A DNA stretch of 35,234 nt from the NCBI GenBank assembly GCA_905236065.1, contig CAJONZ010000067.1:1-35234 (forward strand), given 5' to 3'. Below are positions 25,539 through 33,700 of the stretch, one piece after another. Origin of the DNA: an uncultured Bacteroidaceae bacterium. GTDB lineage: Bacteria; Bacteroidota; Bacteroidia; Bacteroidales; Bacteroidaceae. How positions within the stretch are numbered: the stretch's first letter is position 1; the number at the start of each line of letters is the position of its first letter. A program made the position numbers and the translations under genes. The notes under the pieces are model-generated. The model searched no databases. It worked only from the letters and a program-made list of their open reading frames with translations, and was not told the DNA's origin.

Positions 25539-26000
25539 TTACAAAATGGTTTCCATACCTGTTTTCTGCACCCTCATGCCCATGCCTTTGTAAAATCCCA
25601 GTCCCCTTTCGTTGCCTTCCCACACATTGAGCGTGAGGTTGTAGCAGCCGAGGGAGCGGGCATACTCATGCACATACTCATACAACGCCTTCCCGATGCC
25701 CGTGCCGCGCATTTGCTCATCCACGCAGATGTCATCAACATACAGCGTCTTGATGTCCTGTAGCAGCCGGTGGTTCCTGACCTCCGTGACCTGGCAGAAG
25801 GCATGACCCCGTATCATTCCGTCGTCATAGACGAAGATGGGCTTTTGCTCATCCTCCAATATGGCTTCAAGGTCTTGCTCACTATACTTGGGCGTGTCCG
25901 GCTTGAACAAGTCGGGCCGGATGCCGTGATGCACCGCATCCGCCTGGTACAACAGCGCTATCAACCCCTTGATATCGCCTTTATTAGCTTTTCTTATCAT
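25539..26000 (-). CDS. GNAT family N-acetyltransferase
   Basis: A 153-residue protein with the GNAT fold. Strand 4 and the acetyl-CoA loop read LYVDDICVDEQMRGTGIGKALYEYVHEYA, giving the R-G-x-G-x-G pattern at about residues 97-102. The C-terminal part NLTLNVWEGNERGLGFYKGMGM is the usual N-E-x-A-x-x-F-Y-x-x-x-G region. Such enzymes acetylate small molecules or protein amino groups; the substrate is unknown. It follows the truncated Fic gene by 28 nt on the same strand and may be co-transcribed. Confidence 0.9.
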   Translation of the reverse strand: MIRKANKGDIKGLIALLYQADAVHHGIRPDLFKPDTPKYSEQDLEAILEDEQKPIFVYDDGMIRGHAFCQVTEVRNHRLLQDIKTLYVDDICVDEQMRGTGIGKALYEYVHEYARSLGCYNLTLNVWEGNERGLGFYKGMGMRVQKTGMETIL

Positions 26001-26028
26001 TGTTCCTTTTCTCTTATTGTTTGATTCG

Positions 26029-26667
26029 TTAATCCTCTATAAAACTCCAATAACCATTACGTTTGCCGTTCACTCGCTGCAGAATGTTCTTCTCTTGCAA
26101 GGAAATGGTGATTGATTTGACTGTTCGCTCAGACTTGCCAATCACAGCAGCAATCTCTTTTTGGGTGGCCGATGGCTTCTTTTGCACGATGCGCAGTACC
26201 GCGACCTCTTCCAAAGTGCAATTTTTGCACTTTTGTGGTAGCTTATCCCCCTTTTTTGCACTTTTGACTTCATGACTTGCACTTTGGGGAAGTGTGTCGC
26301 CCTCGGCTTTGTCCCAATCAATATGCATGATTCTGTTTCGCAAGTCCCATTGTTCACCTAACAACAAGTTGCGGAAAAAACGTTCCAGGTAGATTGGCGT
26401 ATAGTCAATGCCCAAACGCGCATTCTTGTAGTTGGCTCGTACCAACGCATTACGGAAATACCACGAATGCTTGGCAAAAAGGTCATTGTTGATGTCGAAG
26501 CCAATGGAACGAAGATACTGTATGGTAAATACCGCCGTTGTTCGAGTGTTTCCCTCGCCGAAAGCATGTATCTGCCAAAGTCCCGAAACAAAGCGCGTGA
26601 CACCCTGAGAATTGGTTTCTTCAACCTTTTCTATCAGTTCACTCAATTTATACTTACTCAATCCCAT
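26029..26667 (-). CDS. N-terminally truncated Fic protein with C-terminal wHTH
   Basis: A 212-residue product. The Fic core motif HAFGEGNTRT (residues 34-43) keeps the catalytic histidine but has A in place of the usual P. It lies only 33 residues from the start, whereas related Fic proteins carry roughly 60-100 more residues before it, including the helices and flap that hold the target. The part after the motif (FDINNDLFAKHSWYFRNALVRANY) is well conserved. A winged-helix-like region ends the protein (ATQKEIAAVIGKSERTVKSI, about 165-185). Active members transfer AMP to target proteins. The gene starts 3 nt after the Bro-N/Fic stop. It could be a degraded gene or a functional short form. Confidence 0.65.
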   Translation of the reverse strand: MGLSKYKLSELIEKVEETNSQGVTRFVSGLWQIHAFGEGNTRTTAVFTIQYLRSIGFDINNDLFAKHSWYFRNALVRANYKNARLGIDYTPIYLERFFRNLLLGEQWDLRNRIMHIDWDKAEGDTLPQSASHEVKSAKKGDKLPQKCKNCTLEEVAVLRIVQKKPSATQKEIAAVIGKSERTVKSITISLQEKNILQRVNGKRNGYWSFIED

Positions 26668-26670
26668 GGC

Positions 26671-27558
26671 CTATTCCTCCTCTTCGTAATAATAAGAATA
26701 GTCGATGCCTTTCATAAAGATTTCGCGGTCGTCAATGCGGTCGGTCATAGCCCCTCGCAGGAGAGCCTTTATCGGCATAGGGTCTGTCGTGCTTGTGCGC
26801 ATGGCAGCAAGATAGTCTTTCTTGTCTATCTTGCTCCAATCGACACACTTCCTCAGTTGCTTCTTGAAGATGAGGTCGAGCCAGAGGCGGGTACTGCGAC
26901 CATTGCCTTCCATAAAGGGATGTGCCACATTCATCTCCACATATTTGTCTGCAATCTCGTCGAAGGTTGACTGCGGCATTGCTTCTATCAGTTTCAAATT
27001 CTGCATTAGGTATTCAGCACGGCAGAACAGCGTACCATCTTTCCAGATTGTCTTGGTGCGTATCTGTCCGGCAAAATCATAAAGCCCACCGAAGAGGTAA
27101 GCATGTATTTGTTGTAGACATTTCACCGTTCCTGGCTCCATGCTTTCAAGCAATCCGCTCTCAATCAACGTGTAGGCTTTCTTTTTGCTCTGTCCGTCAA
27201 TACTGTTTTCGCTATAGGTGAACCAATCCAAGAATGCTCTGGCACGGTTGTTAGGATAGTTCTTTGCCAGCGTTTGCACACATTCAGCATCCAGCGCATC
27301 GGCAGCACGTCGTTTACCATCGGGTGCTTGAAATTTGAAGTGGTTAGTGACACTAACCAGTTGAATACCGTTCTTGGCCATTTTGCCTTTAAGGTATTTC
27401 CAATAGTTTCGGCATTTGGTGTAATCCTCCTCATCGTTGATGGCTCGCACGATGTCGGTTGCTGAGAACCACCACTTACTGTGTTCCTCGTCCCAAATGG
27501 CCCGCACTTCACGGTCATTGAAGAAGCGGATGGACTTTTTTGTACTATTCAATCCCAT
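26671..27558 (-). CDS. Bro-N / Fic domain fusion protein
   Basis: A 295-residue protein. The first about 105 residues resemble the Bro-N (BRO family) DNA-binding-type domain (SIRFFNDREVRAIWDEEHSKWWFSA, often found in phage proteins). The rest is a complete Fic domain with the motif HPFMEGNGRSTR (H213), expected to AMPylate targets. The C-terminus ends SYYYEEEE. In class III Fic proteins the C-terminal inhibitory motif is (S/T)xxxE(G/N); here S288-YYY-E292 is present but the next residue is E, and the chain stops three residues later. I prefer the ATG at 27558; TTG at 27585 is possible but overlaps the small upstream ORF. It is the first clear gene of a minus-strand group with the short Fic and GNAT genes. 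Confidence 0.8.
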   Translation of the reverse strand: MGLNSTKKSIRFFNDREVRAIWDEEHSKWWFSATDIVRAINDEEDYTKCRNYWKYLKGKMAKNGIQLVSVTNHFKFQAPDGKRRAADALDAECVQTLAKNYPNNRARAFLDWFTYSENSIDGQSKKKAYTLIESGLLESMEPGTVKCLQQIHAYLFGGLYDFAGQIRTKTIWKDGTLFCRAEYLMQNLKLIEAMPQSTFDEIADKYVEMNVAHPFMEGNGRSTRLWLDLIFKKQLRKCVDWSKIDKKDYLAAMRTSTTDPMPIKALLRGAMTDRIDDREIFMKGIDYSYYYEEEE

Positions 27559-27568
27559 AACCAATACC

Positions 27569-27670
27569 CTAAAACGCTTCTTCAAGCATCTTTTGTGAAT
27601 CTTTCTCTCGTTGCATCATCTGTTGTTCTCCAAATAGAGGTGCGATATCGTTTGTTCCTTTAATTTTCAC
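27569..27670 (-). CDS. Possible very small ORF upstream of the Fic pair
   Basis: Between the promoter and the Bro-N/Fic gene there is an open frame with a protein-like composition. From GTG at 27670 it would encode 33 residues (VKIKGTNDIAPLFGEQQMMQ and then a charged tail ending LEEAF). From TTG at 27709 it would encode 46. It stops 10 nt before the Fic ATG. Position resembles a toxin-antitoxin antitoxin or a leader peptide, but no (S/T)xxxE(G/N) inhibitory motif is present. Not recognised as any family. Confidence 0.25.
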   Translation of the reverse strand: MKIKGTNDIAPLFGEQQMMQREKDSQKMLEEAF

Positions 27671-27712
27671 AACGAAATAGTATTCCTTTGAATTTTGATT
27701 AATATTCAAGCA

Positions 27713-27720
27713 CAAAGATA
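27713..27720 (-). promoter_or_regulatory. -7 element for the Fic gene group
   Basis: Read on the minus strand as TATCTTTG, an exact consensus match. The leader to the Bro-N/Fic ATG would be about 150 nt and contains the possible small ORF. The -33 region reads TTCG and not TTTG. Confidence 0.55.
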
Positions 27721-27808
27721 CGAATAAAATTCTGAAGTTACGAAAAAAAGTAATATTTCCGACTGTTTGCTCATGTTGATGGCCAACGACTCAGGCAAAG
27801 CGGCGTAT

Positions 27809-30343
27809 TCATGCTTTGCCTGGGTTGTTTTTATATTTCTTCGGCGTTATTCCGTAGTCTTCTTTGAAACATTTGGTGAAGTATTGGGGGGAGGTGAAGC
27901 CGACGGCATAGGCGATTTCGGAAACGGATTTGTCGCTATGGAGCAGGAGGTCGGCGGCACGTTGCAGGCGTAAGGTGCGGATGTACTCCGAGGGGGTCTT
28001 TTCTCCGTAGGCTTGGAACTTACGGTACATGTTCATGCGGCTCATGCCCAGGTCTGTAGCCAGATTCTCCACGTTGTAATCCTGATTGTCTATGTTTTTG
28101 TTAATCAATTCGGTCACCCTCTGCATGAAGGCGTTTTTGCCGCTCTCTTCGGCCTCTTGCAGTTCGCCGTTTGTCCCTGGTTCGTTGTTAGGGATTCCTT
28201 CCTCTTGCACGAAGGTGGAGGAGGGGGCAGGGGAGAGGGCCTTCTTCTTCCTTCTCCTCCAATACCAATAGCCGCACCCTGTGGCGGCCAGTAGCAGCAG
28301 GAGGACTGTCCACGGCCACGTATTGCCCCGCGTGAACGTATAGAGTTTTTGCGGCTCGCCCCAACGCCCGAAGGAATCGGTGGCCTTCACCTCCAGCGTG
28401 TGAGTTCCACTGCCCAGATGGCCGAAGTCAATGCGGTTGTCGCCGGGTTCAAGGTACGTCCAGTCGTCGGCTTCGCTGAATCGGTAGGCAAAGCGGATAG
28501 TGCTGACGTGCAAGGGATTGAGTGTGCTGACGTGGCTGCTATCAACCATGACGATGGTTTCTGCCGTGCGGGGCTTGTGATCGAGTGTGCGGCTGGGACC
28601 AATCAGGCAGAAGGCGCCGATGCCGCCCAGGCAGATACTGTCATCAGTCAGGGATATGTCGGTGAAGGCTTCCATCTGCACGTCCTGGTCGGTGGGGCGG
28701 ATGATGCGTTGGGCACCCGTCTTGCCGCTGGTCTCCGTGAGGCTGGTTTCTGTCAGTTCCCACACATGGCCGTGTTTGTCGTGCAGGGGAAGCACACTGC
28801 CAGCCTTCAGGGTGTAGGCCAGTTTGCCCTTTGCATCGTAGCCGATGCTCTGCACGATGCCCACGGAATCTGTCAGGGCATTCAGCTTGTTTTCGTTATA
28901 GTGGTAGGAAAACACCTGCTTTTCGGTGCCGATGAGCAGTTCGCCGTTGCCCACGTCGTTCAGCGAGGCGATGTAGTTGGGCAGTTTGACCGACTCCACC
29001 TCCTTCCAGTGAATCTGGTCGCCCTCGTGCCAGGCCCGGAGCAACCGCCGTCCGCTGGAAGTCCACACCCCCTTGTGCTGCCGGCATTTCGACAACGATT
29101 TGGTGGTGCTCAGGGGTTCGGGTTTTGCCTCGGTGGCCATGAACGAAAGCCGTCCTGTCCGGCTGTTGTAGAGCGAGAGACGGGTGCGGTCTTGGTAAAT
29201 CCAGTAGTAATCGCCCTCGCGCACGATTTTGCTTACCATCAGCTTGTAGCCCATCTGTTCGCTCATGGCTTTCACCTCGTCGCGCCGCACGTTGTCCGCC
29301 TCACGTTCCGAGAGGATGAAGGTGTGGGGCGAGCGTCCGGGCACCCATACATTTCCGTAGCGGTCGAGGGTGAGATAGCCTAACAGTTTTTTCTCTGACG
29401 AGAGGAAGGGGCTGGTGTCCAGCGGAATGAGGGTGTTGATGCGCTTGTTGTCTATGCCCAGCACCGACACGATGCGGTAGGCATAGAGGTTGTCCATCGT
29501 GGAAGTCCAGAGGATGTTGCGTCGGTAATCGACGACCATGTTGTTGACTTCGCTGCCGAAGATGTTTTGGTCGCTGTTGTGCAGGGTGCCCACATGTTGG
29601 GTCATGTCGGGATAGCTGACGATGCCCTTGCCCCAGGTGCCCACCCAGTAGCAGCCGCGCACGGTGTCCTCAGCGATGCAGTTGGCGGCTTTGTCGAGTG
29701 TCCATTGGCGTTTTTCCAGTTTCTGCCCGTCCTTGGCCATGCTTCGCAGGCCGCCTCGCAGGATGGCGACCCACAGGGTGCCCTTCGAGTCAATCATCAT
29801 GTTCTTGGGTTCCTCGCGTGGGTTGTCGCCGATGGAATAGGTGTTCAGCACTTTCAGATTGGGCGACAGCAGCACAACCTTCCGTTCCACGCCGAACCAC
29901 AATGCGCCGTCGGCCCTGACGGCCAGGCAGTGGATTTTCTTGTGCTGGGCCTCTTCCACCTTCACTGCCTTCACACGGCCCGTTAGCTTATCGATGTAGT
30001 AAAGGCCGGCGCGTGTGCCTACCCATATCCTGCCATCCGTTCCCTCGGCCAGGGCCGTCACCTCGTCGTTTTCCATTTCCTTGCATCCCCGCTGGCTGCT
30101 GTTGTAGATGCGCAGGTCGTACCCATCGTCGCGGCAGACGCCGCCACCGTTGGTGCCATACCACATATAGCCTTCCCCGTCCTGTATCACCTGTCCGATG
30201 TGTGATACGGGCAGTTTTTTCTGGTTGGGCAGCTCGGTGCAGGTGAATGAGGATTTGAATTTTGAGGCTGATTGTGCCCAAAGGGGCCCTGCGGCAAACA
30301 GAAAGACCGGGAGAATAGCGAGTATGTGTGTGAGAATGTTCAT
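27809..30343 (-). CDS. Membrane AraC regulator with periplasmic propeller sensor
   Basis: An 844-residue protein with the outer architecture of a Bacteroidetes hybrid two-component system but without its middle. It has a signal peptide (MNILTHILAILPVFLFAAGPLWAQ), periplasmic two-component-propeller repeats (for example GQVIQDGEGYMWYGTNGGGV and EGTDGRIWVGTRAGLYYID), a Y_Y_Y-type domain (about 590-670) and one membrane helix (WPWTVLLLLLAATGCGYWYW, about 675-695). After a linker of about 50 residues comes a C-terminal AraC helix-turn-helix pair (VENLATDLGMSRMNMYRKF and SVSEIAYAVGFTSPQYFTKCF). No histidine kinase or receiver is present, and usual hybrids are about 1300-1450 residues. It is divergent from the PL11 lyase and probably senses a rhamnogalacturonan fragment to control it. 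I start at the ATG at 30343, not 30376. Confidence 0.85.
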   Translation of the reverse strand: MNILTHILAILPVFLFAAGPLWAQSASKFKSSFTCTELPNQKKLPVSHIGQVIQDGEGYMWYGTNGGGVCRDDGYDLRIYNSSQRGCKEMENDEVTALAEGTDGRIWVGTRAGLYYIDKLTGRVKAVKVEEAQHKKIHCLAVRADGALWFGVERKVVLLSPNLKVLNTYSIGDNPREEPKNMMIDSKGTLWVAILRGGLRSMAKDGQKLEKRQWTLDKAANCIAEDTVRGCYWVGTWGKGIVSYPDMTQHVGTLHNSDQNIFGSEVNNMVVDYRRNILWTSTMDNLYAYRIVSVLGIDNKRINTLIPLDTSPFLSSEKKLLGYLTLDRYGNVWVPGRSPHTFILSEREADNVRRDEVKAMSEQMGYKLMVSKIVREGDYYWIYQDRTRLSLYNSRTGRLSFMATEAKPEPLSTTKSLSKCRQHKGVWTSSGRRLLRAWHEGDQIHWKEVESVKLPNYIASLNDVGNGELLIGTEKQVFSYHYNENKLNALTDSVGIVQSIGYDAKGKLAYTLKAGSVLPLHDKHGHVWELTETSLTETSGKTGAQRIIRPTDQDVQMEAFTDISLTDDSICLGGIGAFCLIGPSRTLDHKPRTAETIVMVDSSHVSTLNPLHVSTIRFAYRFSEADDWTYLEPGDNRIDFGHLGSGTHTLEVKATDSFGRWGEPQKLYTFTRGNTWPWTVLLLLLAATGCGYWYWRRRKKKALSPAPSSTFVQEEGIPNNEPGTNGELQEAEESGKNAFMQRVTELINKNIDNQDYNVENLATDLGMSRMNMYRKFQAYGEKTPSEYIRTLRLQRAADLLLHSDKSVSEIAYAVGFTSPQYFTKCFKEDYGITPKKYKNNPGKA

Positions 30344-30373
30344 AGTACTCAGTAGGTTTAAGGCTTTCTGCCG

Positions 30374-30405
30374 CAAATATAGGACATTTATTTTTATTGT
30401 ACAAA
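30374..30405 (-). promoter_or_regulatory. Promoter of the membrane AraC regulator
   Basis: Read on the minus strand: TTTG (30405-30402), 20-nt spacer, TATATTTG (30381-30374). It is a full consensus match, giving a leader of about 25 nt before the ATG at 30343. Confidence 0.75.
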
Positions 30406-30428
30406 CGTCGCGGCAAGGTTTTTATAAA

Positions 30429-30487
30429 ATCGTACCAAATAAGTGTAAAAACGGTTTCACGCCGGGTTTTGGTACGATATTACACTT
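30429..30487. promoter_or_regulatory. Double inverted-repeat operator candidate
   Basis: ATCGTACCAAA (30429-30439) is repeated inverted as TTTGGTACGAT (30468-30478), and AAGTGTAA (30441-30448) is repeated inverted as TTACACTT (30480-30487). Both pairs are perfect. The order is X, Y, X', Y', so the two hairpins exclude each other unless they form a pseudoknot; DNA binding by a dimeric regulator fits better. The block sits between the divergent promoters, about 20-40 nt upstream of the lyase -33 region. Confidence 0.65.
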
Positions 30488-30527
30488 TTTTGTTAAGCAT
30501 TTTAACTTTTTCCCTCGGTTTTTCTTC

Positions 30528-30535
30528 TATCTTTG
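30528..30535 (+). promoter_or_regulatory. -7 element for the PL11 lyase gene
   Basis: TATCTTTG is a perfect -7 match. The -33 position (about 30505) reads TTTT-like, not TTTG, which is consistent with a promoter that needs an activator. The leader to the ATG at 30751 would be about 210 nt and includes repeat copy B. Confidence 0.6.
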
Positions 30536-30575
30536 CAGTGGAAACTCGGATGGCTCTGGGGAAATTTTCCAAAAG

Positions 30576-30682
30576 TCACGCAGTACTCTATCGGAGACAA
30601 CGCAGAACTCTATCCGATTTCACGCAGTACTCTTTAAATGAATAGAGTTCTGCTGCAATTCAGATAGAGTACTGCGTGAAAT
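30576..30682. repeat. 22-nt-period repeat with inverted arms, copy B
   Basis: Three direct units start at 30576, 30598 and 30620 with core ACGCAG(A/T)ACTCT, 22 nt apart. Two inverted units follow, ATAGAGTTCTGC (30642 on) and ATAGAGTACTGCGTGAAAT (30664 on), also 22 nt apart. The order and spacing match copy A at 5608-5692, with one inverted unit more. It lies in the inferred 5' leader of the PL11 gene. Confidence 0.85.
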
Positions 30683-30750
30683 TGGGAAGACCACCGAGAC
30701 GGATGAAAAAGACAGTCGAAACGACCGACCGATATAATAACAGCAACCTA

Positions 30751-33700
30751 ATGAAACCTAATTTATTAACCTATTGTTGCTCGCTTGCTTTGTTGCTGGT
30801 GCCCGCTGGGGCATCAGCACAACGCAAGCAAATGGCCTTGGGGCGTGGCGTGGTGGCTGCGCAGCGCGATGGCAAAGTGACCGTGACATGGCGTCGGCTG
30901 GCTCAGGAGCCAGAGGATGCGAAGTATAACCTGTATGTTGACAAGACCGGCGGTGGCAATTACGTTAAACTGGCTGGTTCGTTGTCGCTGACCAATTACC
31001 AGACGGCGCTCTCCTCCCTGCCGTATGGCAGCAACATCGCTGTTTCCCTGATTGATGCACAAGGCAATGAGGGTGCGCGTTCACTGCCTTTCTCCTTCAA
31101 GAACAACACTTGGGCGAATGCGGCCATCCGCATCAACTATCGGCAGGCAGGTTCGCCTGTTGTGAATCATGACGACACCTTGTTCACCTCGAAATTTTGC
31201 TGGCCGGTCGATTTGAACGGCGACGGCGAAATGGAGTATGTGGTGAACCGCATCTATAACCACAAGGATCAGAATGGCTATGAGGGGCACGGGGCCGACC
31301 GGCTGGGCGGTGACTACCTGGAGGCTTACACCCGCGACGGACGTCACCTGTGGACGGTCAGCCTCGGCATTCATTTCTTTGCCTTTGGCGGACAGAACGA
31401 CGGCGTGACCGTGGGTGACTTCGACGGCGACGGCAAGGGTGAAGTCTGTGTGCAGGTGTGTGAGGGTGCCCGCTTGTGGGATGCCCAGAACAAGTGCATG
31501 GGCAAATATCTGTATTACAATGGCCCGCAAGTCAGCAGCACCGGCTCCGGGATGCAGGTGGTGAGCAGCGACGGCAGCAACCCTGACATCGACGGCGACG
31601 GCGTGACCAATTATACGTATTATAACCGTGGGCTCAATCCGCAACACTACATGCTGATTATCGACGGTCTGACGGGCGAGCAGAAAGCCGTCTGTCCCAT
31701 GACCATGCCGAAGGACAGCCAGGTGGAATATACCCGGACGAACAAGTCGGCCTTCATGGGCGACGAATATCCATATCTCTCAGCCGCCATGGGCTCTGCC
31801 TTTCTCGACGGCGTGAACCAGAGCATCGTGGCCCAGTTCCAGATACGCCTCAAGTCGGGCGCCCACCATTATTTCACGTATGCCTACGGCTATGAGGGCG
31901 GCGAGTTCAAGGAACTGTTCCGCTTCCCCTTCTGGGACAATGGAAATCCGTCGGAGTTCCACCACATTCGCATTGGCGACGTGGATGGCGACGGTTGCGA
32001 CGAGGTGATGAACGGAGCCTACGCCCTCGACAACACGGGGCAGATGCTTTGGAACTCCGGCATCAACCACGGCGACCGCTTCCGCCTGAGCGACATCGAC
32101 CCCGACCACCCCGGACAGGAAATCTATGCCATTCAGCAGAATGCACCCGACATGCTCGGCACGATACTTTACAGCGCCACGGACGGCACGAGCATCAAGC
32201 GCTGGTACATGAGCAGCGTAGGCGATGTGGGCCGTGGCGAGTGCATGGATGTGGATGCCCGGCACAAGGGCTATGAAATGTGGTCCACCCTGCCGAATAT
32301 GTACAATGCCAAGGGCGAAGTCATCAGCAGCCAGCACCCCTATCCATACGAGGGACTCTGGTGGGACGACGACCTGGCAAGGGAATGTGCATGGACACCT
32401 GGTTCGGGCGACAACGCTGCACTGGTCATTGGCAAGTATGACGGAGCCACTGGCTACACCCGCCAGATTCAGCCTTCAAAAGAGGCCGACTGGGCCGTGG
32501 CCTTGGAGACGGGCGTCCGTCCGCTGTTCTGGGGCGACATCCTGGGCGACTGGCGCGAGGAGATTGTCCTGACAGAGCACGACGGTAGCGGCGACGTGGG
32601 CTTTGTGGTCTATACCACGAACTACACGACGACGATCGACAACATCTACTGCCTCTTGGAAGACCCCAATTATTTCGGTCAAATCACCAACCGAGGCTAC
32701 TATCAGTCGCCCAACACGGGTTTCTACCTGGGTTTTGACATGCCCCGTCCGGCCCTGCCTCCTACTATCAAGGCCGACGAGAAGACTGCGCTCTACGACC
32801 TGACGCTGGGCAACGCCCAGGTGCAGGCACCTGCCAACGGAGTACGGAACGCCTATTTCATGCCCGTGAAGGGGCAGACCCTGACGCTGAGTGGGGCGGT
32901 GGAAGGCGACGTGACGCTGTGGAAAGGTATGCAGGGTACGCTGGTGGTCGCTCAGGAGGTTGCAGCCACGAGTCGGCTGATTGTCTCGGAGGGCACCGTG
33001 GAGGTAAATGGCCAGATGGCCTGTCCGATAGAATTGCGAGCAAGAGGAGTGTTGACCGGCAAGGGGACGATCGCTTCCCTCCTCTTCGAGGGGGCATTGA
33101 ACGAAGTGGAGGGTGGCATCCGGCCTTCGGGAACGCTGACGGTGAATGGCAACTTGGCGTTCAACCAAAGGATGTTCTTGACCATTGATTTGGATGCGAA
33201 AACCCAGCTGAAGGTGAATGGCGACCTCTCGGTGACGGACACGCTGATGTTCTGTTTAGAGGCATCGGAACTGAAAGAGGGTACTTACCCTCTGATAACC
33301 TATACGGGCAGCTTCAGTGGCGACGTGGCCCATTGCGGTGTGCGCGGTGCCGTGGGTGTGTCCTATGAAATTGTGAATACGGGCAACGCCATCGAACTGG
33401 TTGTGAAGGGACAGCGTGATGCGCTGGCCAATGTGCAATGGCGGGGCGACAAGAGCAACACGTGGGATTACTCGACGGAAAACTGGGCCGTACAGGGCGA
33501 ACCGACGACGTTCGTGGCTGGCGACGGTGTGGTGTTTGGCGATGAGGCTGCGAGTACGACGGTCGATATGCCGTCGTTGATGCCTGCTGCCAGTGTCGAG
33601 GTGAATAGCACGAAGACTTATACTTTCCAGGGCAACGGTGGCCTGACGGGTAGCGGCGGACTGGTGAAGAACGGTTCGGGCCGACTGGTGTTGGCTGCAA

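Noticed and set aside
27793-27821. Inverted repeat AGGCAAAGC / GCTTTGCCT at the end of the AraC regulator gene, considered as its terminator
   Set aside because: The stop codon of the gene lies in the loop and no T-tract follows on the minus strand. The T-rich stretch is on the plus side, where no gene ends.
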